DNA of 12,023 bases from Chloroflexota bacterium (GTDB lineage: Bacteria > Chloroflexota > Anaerolineae > Fen-1058), in NCBI GenBank assembly GCA_016219235.1, contig JACRBO010000350.1, positions 1-12,023 of the forward strand, read 5' to 3'. A program made the translations under genes and the position numbers. Positions within the stretch are counted from its first letter, which is position 1. The number at the start of each line of letters is the position of its first letter. The notes under the pieces were generated by a model. That model ran no database searches. It was not told the DNA's origin and saw nothing but the letters and a program-made list of their open reading frames with translations. Below, piece after piece: positions 1-7,240 of this stretch.

Positions 1-1183
1 CATCGATGGTCCAGGTCTGTTCGGCAGACTCACCTGGCGCTAAAGCATCGACTTGTTGAGTCCGCTCTGGTGACCAATCCTCCGGGTCAACCGGATCACC
101 CTTGCCCGTCTTAACGATATTCATCGCCACATTCAACGCCGGAGATGCCTCGGTGCCACTGTTGGTCACCACGGTGTTGAACTCGATCTCGTCGCCGGCA
201 TTGACCGTTGTGTAGGCCAGGTCAAGCGTAATCTCCAGCGCCTGTTCTGCCTGCGCGAATGGCGCGGCCCGCGCGCTCACAGTCGGCAGCGCGAGCGCCG
301 CACCGAGGCCAGTGATCGCGAGCAGATTCGCGGCCCGCCGCCACTTCAGCGCTGGCAGGCGCGGCGCATCGCCCTCAAGGCTCAGGCGCGGCGCGGCATA
401 GAAGAACAGTAGCCCAAGGACGCCGACGGCGGACACAATCGCCGCCACAAGATACGACGACTTTTCGGCCACCGTTCGATTGTTCACCAGCACCTTTTCA
501 AGGAACTCACTGCTGGCCTGCATCGGGTTGAGCTGCTGAATGGCGTAGCCCAGATCGCCCTTCTGAGCGCTACCGGGAAATTGGGTCGGAATGAGCAAGA
601 TCATGTAGACGAGCAGGCTTACGAACAGGCTCATCTTGTTGGAGTTGGACCAGATGCTCACCAGCATCCCAAAGCCGGTGAAGGCTACCGCCAGCACGCC
701 GCCTAATAGCGCGCCCAGCAACAGCGCCGGCCCCAGGATCTCATCGCCTTGCGCCACGATCAGGATGTAGGGAATGGACAGGAGCAGCGTGGCCGGCCAC
801 GGTGACAGTGCGGCCAGGAACTTGCCGATCACGATCTGGCGGCGCGCCGTCGGCGTCAGGAGCAGCGCTTCAAGCGTCGCCCGTTCTCGCTCGCCGCTGA
901 TGCTGTCGGCGCCGATGATCAGGCCGATGAACAGGCCGAACGAGATGCCGCCCAGCAGTGTCAAGAAGATCATCTCGGCCGGCGGGATCAGGCTTAACTG
1001 GCTTTCAACTTCGCGCAAGATCGCTGTCACCGACATCACGCCGCTGAACAGGACGAGCAGCAAGAACACGCGCCCGCCGATCCACAAATCGGTGAATTCC
1101 TGCCTGAAGACCAGCCACCAGACGGGTAGCTGCATACCCGATCGGTTTTCCGGGCGATTGCGCGCAATAGATTGGTCGTTCAT
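1..1183 (-). CDS. ABC-2 type transporter permease with C-terminal extension (partial, C-terminus beyond window)
   Basis: This is an open frame of 394 codons from ATG at 1183 to the left edge with no stop, so the C-terminus is missing. The N-terminal ~265 residues are an integral membrane permease of the ABC-2 family and closely match the next upstream permease. Shared blocks include WWLVF-QEFT, GLFIGLII, SISGERERATLE and GFGMLVSIWSNSN. The first domain ends at LLFFYAAPRLSLE, as in the paralog. This protein then continues with a basic stretch (KWRR), an extra hydrophobic segment at about residues 280-298, and a hydrophilic Thr/Asn/Glu-rich region resembling the Ig-like DUF11/CARDB/NEW3 domains of surface proteins (for example TVVTNSGTEASP). 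The start overlaps the upstream stop as ATGA, so translation is probably coupled. It should form the membrane channel with the paralog and the ATPase. The substrate cannot be told from sequence. Confidence 0.88.
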   Translation of the reverse strand, partial: MNDQSIARNRPENRSGMQLPVWWLVFRQEFTDLWIGGRVFLLLVLFSGVMSVTAILREVESQLSLIPPAEMIFLTLLGGISFGLFIGLIIGADSISGERERATLEALLLTPTARRQIVIGKFLAALSPWPATLLLSIPYILIVAQGDEILGPALLLGALLGGVLAVAFTGFGMLVSIWSNSNKMSLFVSLLVYMILLIPTQFPGSAQKGDLGYAIQQLNPMQASSEFLEKVLVNNRTVAEKSSYLVAAIVSAVGVLGLLFFYAAPRLSLEGDAPRLPALKWRRAANLLAITGLGAALALPTVSARAAPFAQAEQALEITLDLAYTTVNAGDEIEFNTVVTNSGTEASPALNVAMNIVKTGKGDPVDPEDWSPERTQQVDALAPGESAEQTWTID

Positions 1184-2046
1184 TCGATGGCCTCCGCCGG
1201 GCGTTGATTGCGCCCGCTTTTGCTGGTTGTGCCCGCCTCCAGGTGAAGACGCGGCGCTGCGTATAAGAAGAGCAGTCCCATAATCAGGACGGTCAACACC
1301 GCCGGCGCTATCACAAAGATCGATACCTCGTTGACTGGCCGGCCTTCCATCAGGGTCTTCGACATGAATTGGCGCGCCGCCTCCAACGGGTCCAGCGCCG
1401 CCACTAACACCCCGGCCGGCGAGTTCTGAAATTCAGTCGGCAGTTGCGCCGGAATGAGTAACATAACATAGAGCAGCAAGCTCACAAACAGGCTGATCCG
1501 GTTGGAGTTGGACCAGATGCTCACCAGCATGCCAAAGCCGATAAACACCATCGCCAGCAGGCTGCCCATAATCGCGCCCCAGATCAGCGCCTGGCCCAGC
1601 ACGGCATCGCCCTGAGCTAAGGCGGCGATGTAGGGAATAGACAAGATCAGCGCCGCGGGCCACGGCGACAGCGCGACCAGGAATTTGCCGAGCACGATCT
1701 GCCGGTGACTGGCCGGCGTCAGCAGCAGTGTTTCAAGCGTCGCCCGTTCCCGCTCACCGCTGATACTTTCGGCGGCGATGATCAACCCGATGAACAGGCC
1801 GAACGTGATCGCTGAAGTCAACGCCACTACCACCGTTTGCTTCAAGGGCAGAAGGCTTAGTTCATTGTTGGTCGCCAGCAAAAACGCCGTCATCGACATC
1901 AACAGACTGAATAAGACGAGGAAGTTGAGCACGCGCCCGCCCACCCACAACTCGGTGAATTCCTGCTTGAACACCAGCCACCACACAGCCGGCGTCGGGC
2001 GGGTGGATTGCGGTCGGCTGTCCGCGGCACTGGCTGGCGCGCTCAT
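1180..2046 (-). CDS. ABC-2 type transporter permease
   Basis: This 288-residue protein has about six hydrophobic segments: roughly residues 40-60, 73-92, 125-145, 150-172, 180-200 and 245-265. It has the typical ABC-2 export permease layout, with the cytoplasmic loop SISGERERATLETLLLTP after the second segment. That loop (GERE...TLE..L.TP) is a hallmark of NatB/YhaP-like permeases and contacts the ATPase. The first ~15 residues are polar and precede the AVWWLVFKQEFTELW amphipathic helix. Its ATG overlaps the ATPase stop by 4 bp (ATGA, 2043-2046), and its own stop overlaps the next permease start in the same way. It is strongly similar along its length to the downstream permease, so the two arose by tandem duplication and probably work as a heterodimer. 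Function as an exporter or efflux permease is inferred from family; the substrate is unknown. Confidence 0.92.
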   Translation of the reverse strand: MSAPASAADSRPQSTRPTPAVWWLVFKQEFTELWVGGRVLNFLVLFSLLMSMTAFLLATNNELSLLPLKQTVVVALTSAITFGLFIGLIIAAESISGERERATLETLLLTPASHRQIVLGKFLVALSPWPAALILSIPYIAALAQGDAVLGQALIWGAIMGSLLAMVFIGFGMLVSIWSNSNRISLFVSLLLYVMLLIPAQLPTEFQNSPAGVLVAALDPLEAARQFMSKTLMEGRPVNEVSIFVIAPAVLTVLIMGLLFLYAAPRLHLEAGTTSKSGRNQRPAEAIE

Positions 2047-3056
2047 TGAATCGCCTCCGCGGTGAGCTGCATGAAGACATCCTGTAGCCGTCCGCCGCCA
2101 GCCTCGAAGCTGAGGATGGGCACATCGGCGCGGATGAGGGCCTCCAGGATGCCGTTTCTGGCTTGATGTTCATTCGCCGCTGAACCATTCGCCGAACCCG
2201 ATAGTTCCACCCCGATCCAACCGGTCGTTTCATCGGTGGCCGTCGCTTGTTTGACATCCGCCAGCGCGGCCAACACATTTTGGGCCGTCGTCAACGACGC
2301 CGCCGGGACACGAATCCGCAAGGCGTTGCTCTTTGCGCCCGTGGTCTGGCCGATCACCTCGGCGACCGTGCCTTTTGCCACGACCTGGCCCGCATTCATA
2401 ATGACCACGTCGTCACAGATGCCTTCGATCTCTGATAGTAGGTGGCTGCACAACACCACCCCGGCGTTGCGCTCGCGCGCGATCCGCCGAATCAGCATCA
2501 GCAGTTCCTGCTGGCCGCGCGGATCCAGGCCCAACGTCGGCTCGTCAAGGAACACGACGGCCGGATCATTGACGAGGGCGCGCGCGATGCCCAGCCGCTG
2601 CCGCATACCGTGACTGAACGTGCCGATGATAGACATAGCGCGATTCTGCAAGCCCACGTCTTTCAGCAGCGCCAGTGCGATCGTTTTGGCGTCGGCGGCC
2701 GATCGGCCGTAGAGCTGCCCGAAGTAGCTCAGATAGCCGATCGCGGTGAGCTGTTTGGGGAAACCCAAACCCTCTGGCAGCACGCCGATCTTGCGGCGGA
2801 TTTTCTCGGGGTATTCGGAGCTGATGCCGTCCACCAAAAAGTGACCCGAAGAAGGCGCCAGAATGGTAGTCAGGATACGGATCGAGGTTGTTTTCCCTGC
2901 GCCGTTGGGTCCCAGAAAGCCCAGCACACGGCCCGCCTTCAAAGAGAACGACAGGCCCTTCAACGCCTGTCGGGAGCCGTAGGACTTGCGCAGGTCCTGG
3001 GCTAACAATATCTCAGGTTGAGAATTTCCCGCGTGAAGATCATTGCTGTGAATCAT
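2043..3056 (-). CDS. ABC transporter ATP-binding protein (ABC-2/NatA-like)
   Basis: This 337-residue protein is a nucleotide-binding subunit that powers the two downstream permeases. Walker A GPNGAGKT is at about residues 49-56. The Q-loop region is of the LPEGLG type (about 93-98), with Glu near the usual Gln, as is common in DrrA/NatA-like ATPases. The signature is the variant FSHGMRQR (147-154), Walker B is VVFLDEP (167-173), the D-loop is LGLDP and the switch His is about 205 (CSHLLSE). The last ~95 residues form the C-terminal extension typical of ABC-2 ATPases. I chose the ATG at 3056 because a perfect AGGAGG lies about 8 bases upstream. An in-frame ATG at 3137 would add 27 residues that look non-coding and has no such site. 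It is the first gene of a three-gene operon coupled by ATGA overlaps. Confidence 0.95.
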   Translation of the reverse strand: MIHSNDLHAGNSQPEILLAQDLRKSYGSRQALKGLSFSLKAGRVLGFLGPNGAGKTTSIRILTTILAPSSGHFLVDGISSEYPEKIRRKIGVLPEGLGFPKQLTAIGYLSYFGQLYGRSAADAKTIALALLKDVGLQNRAMSIIGTFSHGMRQRLGIARALVNDPAVVFLDEPTLGLDPRGQQELLMLIRRIARERNAGVVLCSHLLSEIEGICDDVVIMNAGQVVAKGTVAEVIGQTTGAKSNALRIRVPAASLTTAQNVLAALADVKQATATDETTGWIGVELSGSANGSAANEHQARNGILEALIRADVPILSFEAGGGRLQDVFMQLTAEAIQ

Positions 3057-3145
3057 CGTGCCGGCCTCCTGAAGTGCTTCGTTAGCGCTTGCCTGACAGC
3101 CAGGAGTAGCGTACCAGAACGATAATGAAAGTCGCATGAAATGCA

Positions 3146-3164
3146 GATGAAGTTTTTCTTCATC
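3146..3164. promoter_or_regulatory. Palindromic operator-like site upstream of the ABC operon
   Basis: A perfect inverted repeat, GATGAAG-TTTTT-CTTCATC, has 7-bp arms and a 5-base centre. It lies about 90 bp upstream of the ATPase start. A second, outer pair of arms (TGAAAG at 3126-3131 and CTTTCA at 3169-3174) is roughly centred on the same axis. The arm length and AT centre fit a dimeric repressor or activator site of GntR/TetR/MarR size. No clear -35/-10 pair is seen beside it; a CATTAT-type -10 at about 3121-3126 on the minus strand is weak. No gene for a one-component regulator is visible nearby. Confidence 0.4.
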
Positions 3165-3220
3165 TTATCTTTCAACAGGCGCGTGAGGCTGAGAGTTTAG
3201 ATGGTTTTGTGAGAGGAGGC

Positions 3221-3442
3221 TCACATGCAACGGTCTGCCTTTACAATTTCTATGCCCCAGGGGTCGGGCAGATCAAAACGGTTCTGATCGAAGAGGGCGA
3301 AGAACAGTCGCAGCTGGTCAGGCTCATTACGGGCGATGACGACTAACCGCCGCCTGATCTGTAAGACATCGGATCGGGATTCACGTCGATCCGTCGACCC
3401 AAAAGGGTGGAAAATGACTGCGATGGCGTAGATGCCCGCTGG
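3221..3442 (-). pseudogene. Possible remnant of a small unknown gene
   Basis: The minus-strand frame between an in-frame stop at 3443-3445 and the TGA at 3221-3223 stays open for 73 codons. It reads like a real protein: DRRESRSDVLQ, then RRRLVVIARNEPDQLRLFF, then ALFDQNRFDLPDP and WGIEIVKADRCM. The alternation of hydrophobic strand and amphipathic helix is what one expects of an alpha/beta domain of receiver-like type, though no catalytic Asp pattern is present. No ATG, GTG or TTG gives a sensible start with a ribosome-binding site, so a 5' truncation or frameshift is likely. An overlapping 62-codon ORF in another frame (3343-3531) does have an ATG but looks like noise. I do not recognise the family, and a chance open frame in GC-rich DNA remains possible. 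Confidence 0.25.
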
Positions 3443-3546
3443 TCATTCGTCACTCCAAAATACCGCCACAAATACTCCAGCGGAAAGTCTGCGCCTACAG
3501 AAGGGGGCGTGCAAAGAATGACAAACAGCAAGCACGACGATCGACT

Positions 3547-4938
3547 TTAGCCTTCCGGCACTGACGATCGGTCGAAGGTCATCACGATGGTCGCACCGCG
3601 ATCTTTCCCGTCCGACTCGGCTGCAATGCCGCCGCCCTGTGCAGTGACCAGCGCTTTGCAGATCGCCAACCCCAGCCCCAGCTTGCCCGAGTTCGCGCCA
3701 CGGGCTTTATCGGCGCGGTAAAACCGATCGAAGACGTAGGGCAAATCGTCGGCGTCGATGCCCGCACCGCTATCCTTCAAGCGCAGCTGCACCCGATCGC
3801 CCACGACTGCGCCCAGTTGAATGGTTCCGCCGCGCGGTGTATAGCGCAGGGCATTTTCGATCAGGTTCTTCAACACCTGCACCATGCGGCCTTCATCCAC
3901 CAGAATCGGCGGCGCGGCTTCCGCCACATCCAGCGTCAGCGCCACTTCCTGGCGGGCGGCAATCGGTTGATAGGCGCGATAGACCCGCTGCAACAATTCG
4001 GCTGGATACACGGGCTGGAGTTGAATGTCCAGCGCGCCGGCTTCCACCTGACTCAGCGTGCTCAGATCGCCCACCAACCGGCGCAAGTGACCAATCTCGG
4101 TCTTGATGATGTCGAGGCGCTGCGGCGTGAGTTTGACCTCGCCTTCTTCCAGCATCTCAATGTAACCGGCGATGATTTGTAGCGGCGTGCTGAGATCGTG
4201 GGTGATGTCGGCCGTCATGCGTTTGCGCTGCTGATCGGCCTGCGCCAGATCGGCGCTCATTTGATTGAAGGTGGCTGTCAGCTGGCCCAGTTCATCGCGC
4301 GAGGTGACGGGCACTTGCTGATTTAGATCGCCGCGCGCCAAGGACTGCGAAGCGATGGTCAGTTGACGAATGGGCTTGAGCAACCGTCCCGCCAGGAAGA
4401 AGCCCGTGGCAACCGCCGCCGTGACTCCGGCCAGCGCCGCCAGCGCAGTGGCAAGCGTGGTGCGCTGCAAAAACAGTTCTTCATCGGGGCTGAGTTTGAA
4501 TTGCGCGCTGGTGTCCGGCAGAATCCACGCGATGGTCTGCCCGTCTACGTCCACGGCGATGGCCTGCTGCCGCCTATCGGCTGGCACGCTTTCGCCAATT
4601 TCAAGACCGAAGGCAGGAAACAGGGCGCGGCCCTCGGTATCGATCAAGCCGTACACCCCCCGGATGTCACGCTTGGGCGGGCGCGAACCAGAGTCCGACT
4701 GCGGCGGCGCATCTTTGCGAATGGTTTGTAGATAGTAGTCAAACACTCCGTCCAGCGTGCCGTTAGTAGTGTAGTAATCTTGCACGGTTTCCTTCAACAA
4801 CGTGGTCTGTTGTTCGGCCACCAAATTCATGAGCGATTGCCCGGACGTAAGTTGAATGAACACTGTGACGACCAGCACCGTGAGCAAGGCCACCGCCAGA
4901 TACGAAAGAATCATCTTGCTCTTCAGCGAGCGTCTCAT
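3547..4938 (-). CDS. HAMP-domain sensor histidine kinase
   Basis: This 463-residue membrane sensor is the partner of the regulator just upstream (ATGA overlap at 4935-4938). Transmembrane segment 1 is at about residues 10-30. An extracytoplasmic sensor of ~130 residues (31-160) follows, with a PAS/sCache-like stretch (GVYGLIDTEGRALFPAFG). Segment 2 is at about 161-184. HAMP covers about 185-237 (LLKPIRQLT...DELGQLTATFNQM). In the HisKA domain the phospho-acceptor is His247 in DITHDLSTPLQ. The catalytic domain has the N box NLIENALRYTP (about 358-368), G1 DSGAGI (389-394), an F box around FDRFYRAD (403-410) and G2 GLGLAI (421-426). All motifs are intact, so it should be an active BaeS/PhoR-class kinase. 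The sensed signal is unknown. Its place next to polyphosphate and surface genes suggests an envelope, metal or phosphate cue, which is inference. Confidence 0.95.
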   Translation of the reverse strand: MRRSLKSKMILSYLAVALLTVLVVTVFIQLTSGQSLMNLVAEQQTTLLKETVQDYYTTNGTLDGVFDYYLQTIRKDAPPQSDSGSRPPKRDIRGVYGLIDTEGRALFPAFGLEIGESVPADRRQQAIAVDVDGQTIAWILPDTSAQFKLSPDEELFLQRTTLATALAALAGVTAAVATGFFLAGRLLKPIRQLTIASQSLARGDLNQQVPVTSRDELGQLTATFNQMSADLAQADQQRKRMTADITHDLSTPLQIIAGYIEMLEEGEVKLTPQRLDIIKTEIGHLRRLVGDLSTLSQVEAGALDIQLQPVYPAELLQRVYRAYQPIAARQEVALTLDVAEAAPPILVDEGRMVQVLKNLIENALRYTPRGGTIQLGAVVGDRVQLRLKDSGAGIDADDLPYVFDRFYRADKARGANSGKLGLGLAICKALVTAQGGGIAAESDGKDRGATIVMTFDRSSVPEG

Positions 4939-5621
4939 GCCGCCTCCATGAAGCGATAGCCGATGCCGAATACGGTCTCGATGTACTGGGGCTGATTCAA
5001 GTCGTCGTCCAGTTTCAGGCGCAGATTGCGGATGTGAATCTTCAGCGTGGCTTCAGAGCCAGCGTAGCCGCTGTCCATCAGGCGCATACATAGATCGGCG
5101 CGGCGTACCACTTGTCCCGGCGCTTGCATCAGCGCTTCCAGCACCAGAAATTCCAGCGGCGTCAGATCGATCAGTTGATCGGCCTTGCGGACTTCGTGCT
5201 TGCCCCGATCGAGCGCCACGTCCCCGATGATCAGGCGCGGCTCATCGGCTGTCCGGGGAACGGCGCGGCGCAGTACGGCCCGCATCCGCACCAGCAACTC
5301 GCGCAGCCGGAAGGGCTTGGTGATGTAGTCGTCGGCTCCCAGCTCAAAGCCGCGAATGACTTCGGCCTCTTCCTGCTTGGCCGTGATCATGATCACCGGC
5401 AGGTTGGACGTGCGCCGCAACTGGCTGATGAACTGATAGCCGTCCATGTTGGGCATCATGATGTCCAGCAGGATCAGGTCGGGCTTCGCGTCGTCCACCA
5501 CCTTCAGCGCCTCGCGCCCGTCGGCGGCGGTCAGCACTTCGAAGTCCTGGTTGCCCAGAAAATCGGTCAGCATGACCAGCACGTTGCGGGTATCGTCTAC
5601 GACCAGAATTTTGCGCGCCAT
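4935..5621 (-). CDS. OmpR/PhoB-family response regulator
   Basis: This 228-residue two-domain regulator has a receiver at residues 1-118 with the acidic pair DD (9-10), phospho-acceptor Asp53 (LLDIMMP), Thr80 and Lys102 (TKPF). A linker of about 15 residues follows, then a winged-helix DNA-binding domain at about 130-228 (LTPLEFLVLEAL; ATLKIHIRNLRLKL; YIETVFGIGYRF). The family binds direct repeats of 6-7 bp half-sites with about 10-11 bp period. I start it at the ATG at 5621 (MARKILVVDD). A longer start at 5645 adds eight unconserved residues and lies upstream of the -10-like TATAAT at 5628-5633. No Shine-Dalgarno sequence is seen; the position fits a leaderless mRNA. It is followed by the kinase gene with an ATGA overlap. 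Candidate targets are the two matching direct repeats at 7267-7284 and 9454-9471. Confidence 0.95.
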   Translation of the reverse strand: MARKILVVDDTRNVLVMLTDFLGNQDFEVLTAADGREALKVVDDAKPDLILLDIMMPNMDGYQFISQLRRTSNLPVIMITAKQEEAEVIRGFELGADDYITKPFRLRELLVRMRAVLRRAVPRTADEPRLIIGDVALDRGKHEVRKADQLIDLTPLEFLVLEALMQAPGQVVRRADLCMRLMDSGYAGSEATLKIHIRNLRLKLDDDLNQPQYIETVFGIGYRFMEAA

Positions 5622-5633
5622 GGGGACATTATA
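5621..5633 (-). promoter_or_regulatory. Consensus -10 box placing the regulator start at the transcript 5' end
   Basis: On the minus strand a perfect TATAAT (5633 to 5628) is followed by six bases (GTCCCC) and then the ATG at 5621. Bacterial transcripts normally begin about 7 bases after the -10, so the A of the ATG would be the first base: a leaderless mRNA. There is no purine-rich ribosome-binding site before this ATG, which agrees. No good -35 is visible at 17 bp. The CTATACC-type repeat of the neighbouring promoters is absent here, so the kinase/regulator operon probably has separate basal control. Confidence 0.5.
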
Positions 5634-5659
5634 ACTGCTACTCAACCATCAGGGTTAGG

Positions 5660-5722
5660 CAAGATGCAAGATGCAGGATGCGTGATGCGTGTTCCTCATC
5701 ACTCGTCACTCGTTACTTATCA
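5660..5722 (-). repeat. Nine-unit degenerate heptamer array overlapping the DUF4956 stop
   Basis: Read on the minus strand from 5722, the sequence divides into nine consecutive 7-mers: TGATAAG, TAACGAG, TGACGAG, TGATGAG, GAACACG, CATCACG, CATCCTG, CATCTTG, CATCTTG. The first four follow TGAYGAG and the last four follow CATCNTG, with one junction unit. The first three bases of unit 1 are the stop codon of the DUF4956 gene. It resembles the short tandem heptamer repeats found between genes in cyanobacteria and some Chloroflexota. It is too short for a CRISPR array and has no spacers. Confidence 0.75.
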
Positions 5723-6352
5723 GTCACCATCATCGTCTTTGCCGGCGGCCGGTTCGACCGCGTTCAGCCACTCGCCCTGCTGCCCATCCTCGTAGTAGAT
5801 CTTCACGTTGGCCGTATCACGCACGAAGTCGATTTTGCCAATGGCCATCCGCTTGATCTTCAGCCCGGTGCGCTGTACCAGATCGGCCTGCAATTCCGCG
5901 CGCCGATCGGGGCGGATGAGTTCGATCTTCTCGTACACGATTTGCTTGGACGCTTCGTAGTGAAAGCCCCATTCCTTCTCCAGCACCAGCATAATCGCCA
6001 GCACGGCCAGATTGGCGACGATCAGCTGCGGCCAGATGGCGGCGCTGACGCCGGCCGAGTTCATGACCGGCAGCGCCACGATGATGAACAGGTACGTCAT
6101 CTCGCGAATGGGCATGGCGTCGGTACGATAGCGCAAGATCGAGAAGATGGCGAACAGCCCGAAGCCCACTCCCACGCCGATTTCAATGCTGGTCATGAAG
6201 CTCAGCACGAAGTAGATGATCGTGTTGAAGGCCAGAAACGTAAAGACAAAGGACTTGTTGTGCGTGGACGGATAGTAAATGAACCGCACGATCAACAACG
6301 CGACCAGAAAATTGAAACCAAAACTCAAGAGAAAATTACTCAGATCAGTCAT
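5720..6352 (-). CDS. DUF4956 integral membrane protein
   Basis: This 210-residue protein has an N-terminal membrane half with hydrophobic segments at about residues 8-26, 34-53, 58-73, 86-102 and 106-124, and a soluble C-terminal half (about 130-200) that probably lies in the cytoplasm. The conserved block SILRYRTDAMPIREMTYLF (about 71-89) is the recognisable signature of DUF4956. The tail is acidic (KDDDGD). Proteins of this family are repeatedly encoded beside VTC-domain proteins, and here the start overlaps the VTC gene end by 8 bp, so the two are co-translated. By analogy with yeast, where the VTC catalytic domain works with membrane partners that carry the polymer across the membrane, it may be the membrane partner of the polymerase. 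No biochemical function is established from sequence. The stop codon lies inside a heptamer repeat array. Confidence 0.9.
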   Translation of the reverse strand: MTDLSNFLLSFGFNFLVALLIVRFIYYPSTHNKSFVFTFLAFNTIIYFVLSFMTSIEIGVGVGFGLFAIFSILRYRTDAMPIREMTYLFIIVALPVMNSAGVSAAIWPQLIVANLAVLAIMLVLEKEWGFHYEASKQIVYEKIELIRPDRRAELQADLVQRTGLKIKRMAIGKIDFVRDTANVKIYYEDGQQGEWLNAVEPAAGKDDDGD

Positions 6353-7199
6353 GGCGTACGGCTCCCGTCATCAGTTTATCAAGCCACAGTAATTTGGGCT
6401 TTAAGGCATTCTTCTTCACTCGATCGTACAGCAAAGCCACCCCCAGCGCGTACTTGCTGAAGCCGCGCGGCTGGATGCGCCGGGCGCGCATCTGCGCCAG
6501 GAAGGGCGAAGTCTGACTGCCGACGGCCATCTTGACCTCGGCCACGGCCAACCCGTTGAGCTGCACCACTTGATCGGCCGCGTAAAAGGTCAGGTCGATA
6601 TCCAGCGTTACGCGCTCGCATGCGTGCTTGTTGACTAACGTCAGCCGCGTGAAGGTGTTCCAGAGCTTAGGCTCCAACTCGTTACCATCCAGCGGCGACA
6701 CGTTCTGCAGCCAGCGGCTCATGTCCGGGGTCGGCTGGATCACCGGTCGGGTGGTAGACAGCCGCTCTTTGATGGTGCGGTCTCTGCGCGTGTGATGTTT
6801 GACTTCCAAAAACGACACGTGCGAATCGGTGTACTCGCGGCTGCGCACCTTGTAGCGCTCGGCGCGATCGGTGACGTGCGCGGTGTACAGTTCAAAATCG
6901 GGTGTATCGAAGTACAGCGTGCGATAGTGATTGAGCCGCCGGCTGTCGATCGCCAGCATCCAATAGTCGGGCCGGAGCGCGGTGAGCACGCTCGCCAACT
7001 GATCGGTGGTCAGCACGAACTTGGTATCGATGCGGTTGAGCAGCGCCACGGCATCCATCTGCGCCAGGCTGATGGGGGCAAAACCCGCGGCCACCGTCTC
7101 GATTTTGCCGGCGGGCGCATACCACGCCCAGTGGGTGGCGGGCAGCAGCCACGGCTGGGGCTGAGTCTGAGTTTGAGTTGCGACGAGTGTGGTGTTCAT
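6345..7199 (-). CDS. VTC-domain polyphosphate polymerase-type protein
   Basis: This 284-residue cytosolic protein has a single VTC domain (about residues 40-265), the tunnel fold of the triphosphate tunnel/CYTH group. Signature residues are in place: RIDTKF (Arg56, Lys60), LYFDT (95-99), the basic strand RYKVRSREY (115-123), FLEVKHHT with Glu132 and Lys134, IKERL (143-147), RVTLDIDL (196-203), AEVKM with Glu221 and Lys223, and SKYALG (248-253). In the yeast VTC4 protein the equivalent basic residues and acidic metal ligand make polyphosphate from ATP. The domain is near full length and no key charge seems missing. I start at 7199, where GGAG lies 7 bases upstream. An in-frame ATG at 7220 lacks this. 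It heads an operon with the DUF4956 gene, behind a promoter with a regulator-type direct repeat. Polyphosphate synthesis is inferred; other phosphoryl polymers are possible. Confidence 0.9.
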   Translation of the reverse strand: MNTTLVATQTQTQPQPWLLPATHWAWYAPAGKIETVAAGFAPISLAQMDAVALLNRIDTKFVLTTDQLASVLTALRPDYWMLAIDSRRLNHYRTLYFDTPDFELYTAHVTDRAERYKVRSREYTDSHVSFLEVKHHTRRDRTIKERLSTTRPVIQPTPDMSRWLQNVSPLDGNELEPKLWNTFTRLTLVNKHACERVTLDIDLTFYAADQVVQLNGLAVAEVKMAVGSQTSPFLAQMRARRIQPRGFSKYALGVALLYDRVKKNALKPKLLWLDKLMTGAVRHD

Positions 7200-7240
7200 T
7201 TGAAATCTCCGGCGGGCCAACCTGCGCCCGATCTAGCCTG

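Larger units (their letters stand above)
3057..3546. other. Intergenic region between ABC operon and histidine kinase
   Basis: About 490 bases separate the histidine kinase stop from the ATPase start. The left part (3057-3180) holds the ATPase ribosome-binding site (AGGAGG at 3065-3070 on the minus strand) and the palindrome at 3146-3164. The middle (3221-3442) holds a 73-codon open frame with a protein-like composition but no start codon, listed separately. The right part (3443-3546) has no convincing feature. I see no hairpin with a T-run that would clearly terminate the kinase transcript. Confidence 0.6.

Noticed and set aside
774..1283. 169-codon plus-strand ORF
   Set aside because: It is antisense to the two permeases, rich in Arg/Pro/Ser, has no family motif, and crosses the ATGA junction of well-supported genes.
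3343..3531. 62-codon minus-strand ORF with an ATG
   Set aside because: No ribosome-binding site, no recognisable motif, and an overlapping frame looks more protein-like.
5653..5671. Regulator box upstream of its own promoter
   Set aside because: Only a weak GGTTAGG partial match stands at about the expected distance and there is no second half-site.
5660..5722. CRISPR-like array
   Set aside because: Units are contiguous 7-mers without spacers, so it is a simple tandem repeat.
5112..6460. Long overlapping plus-strand ORFs opposite the regulator and DUF4956 genes
   Set aside because: They are His/Gln/Asp-rich mirror frames of GC-rich coding DNA. The minus-strand genes have clear domains.
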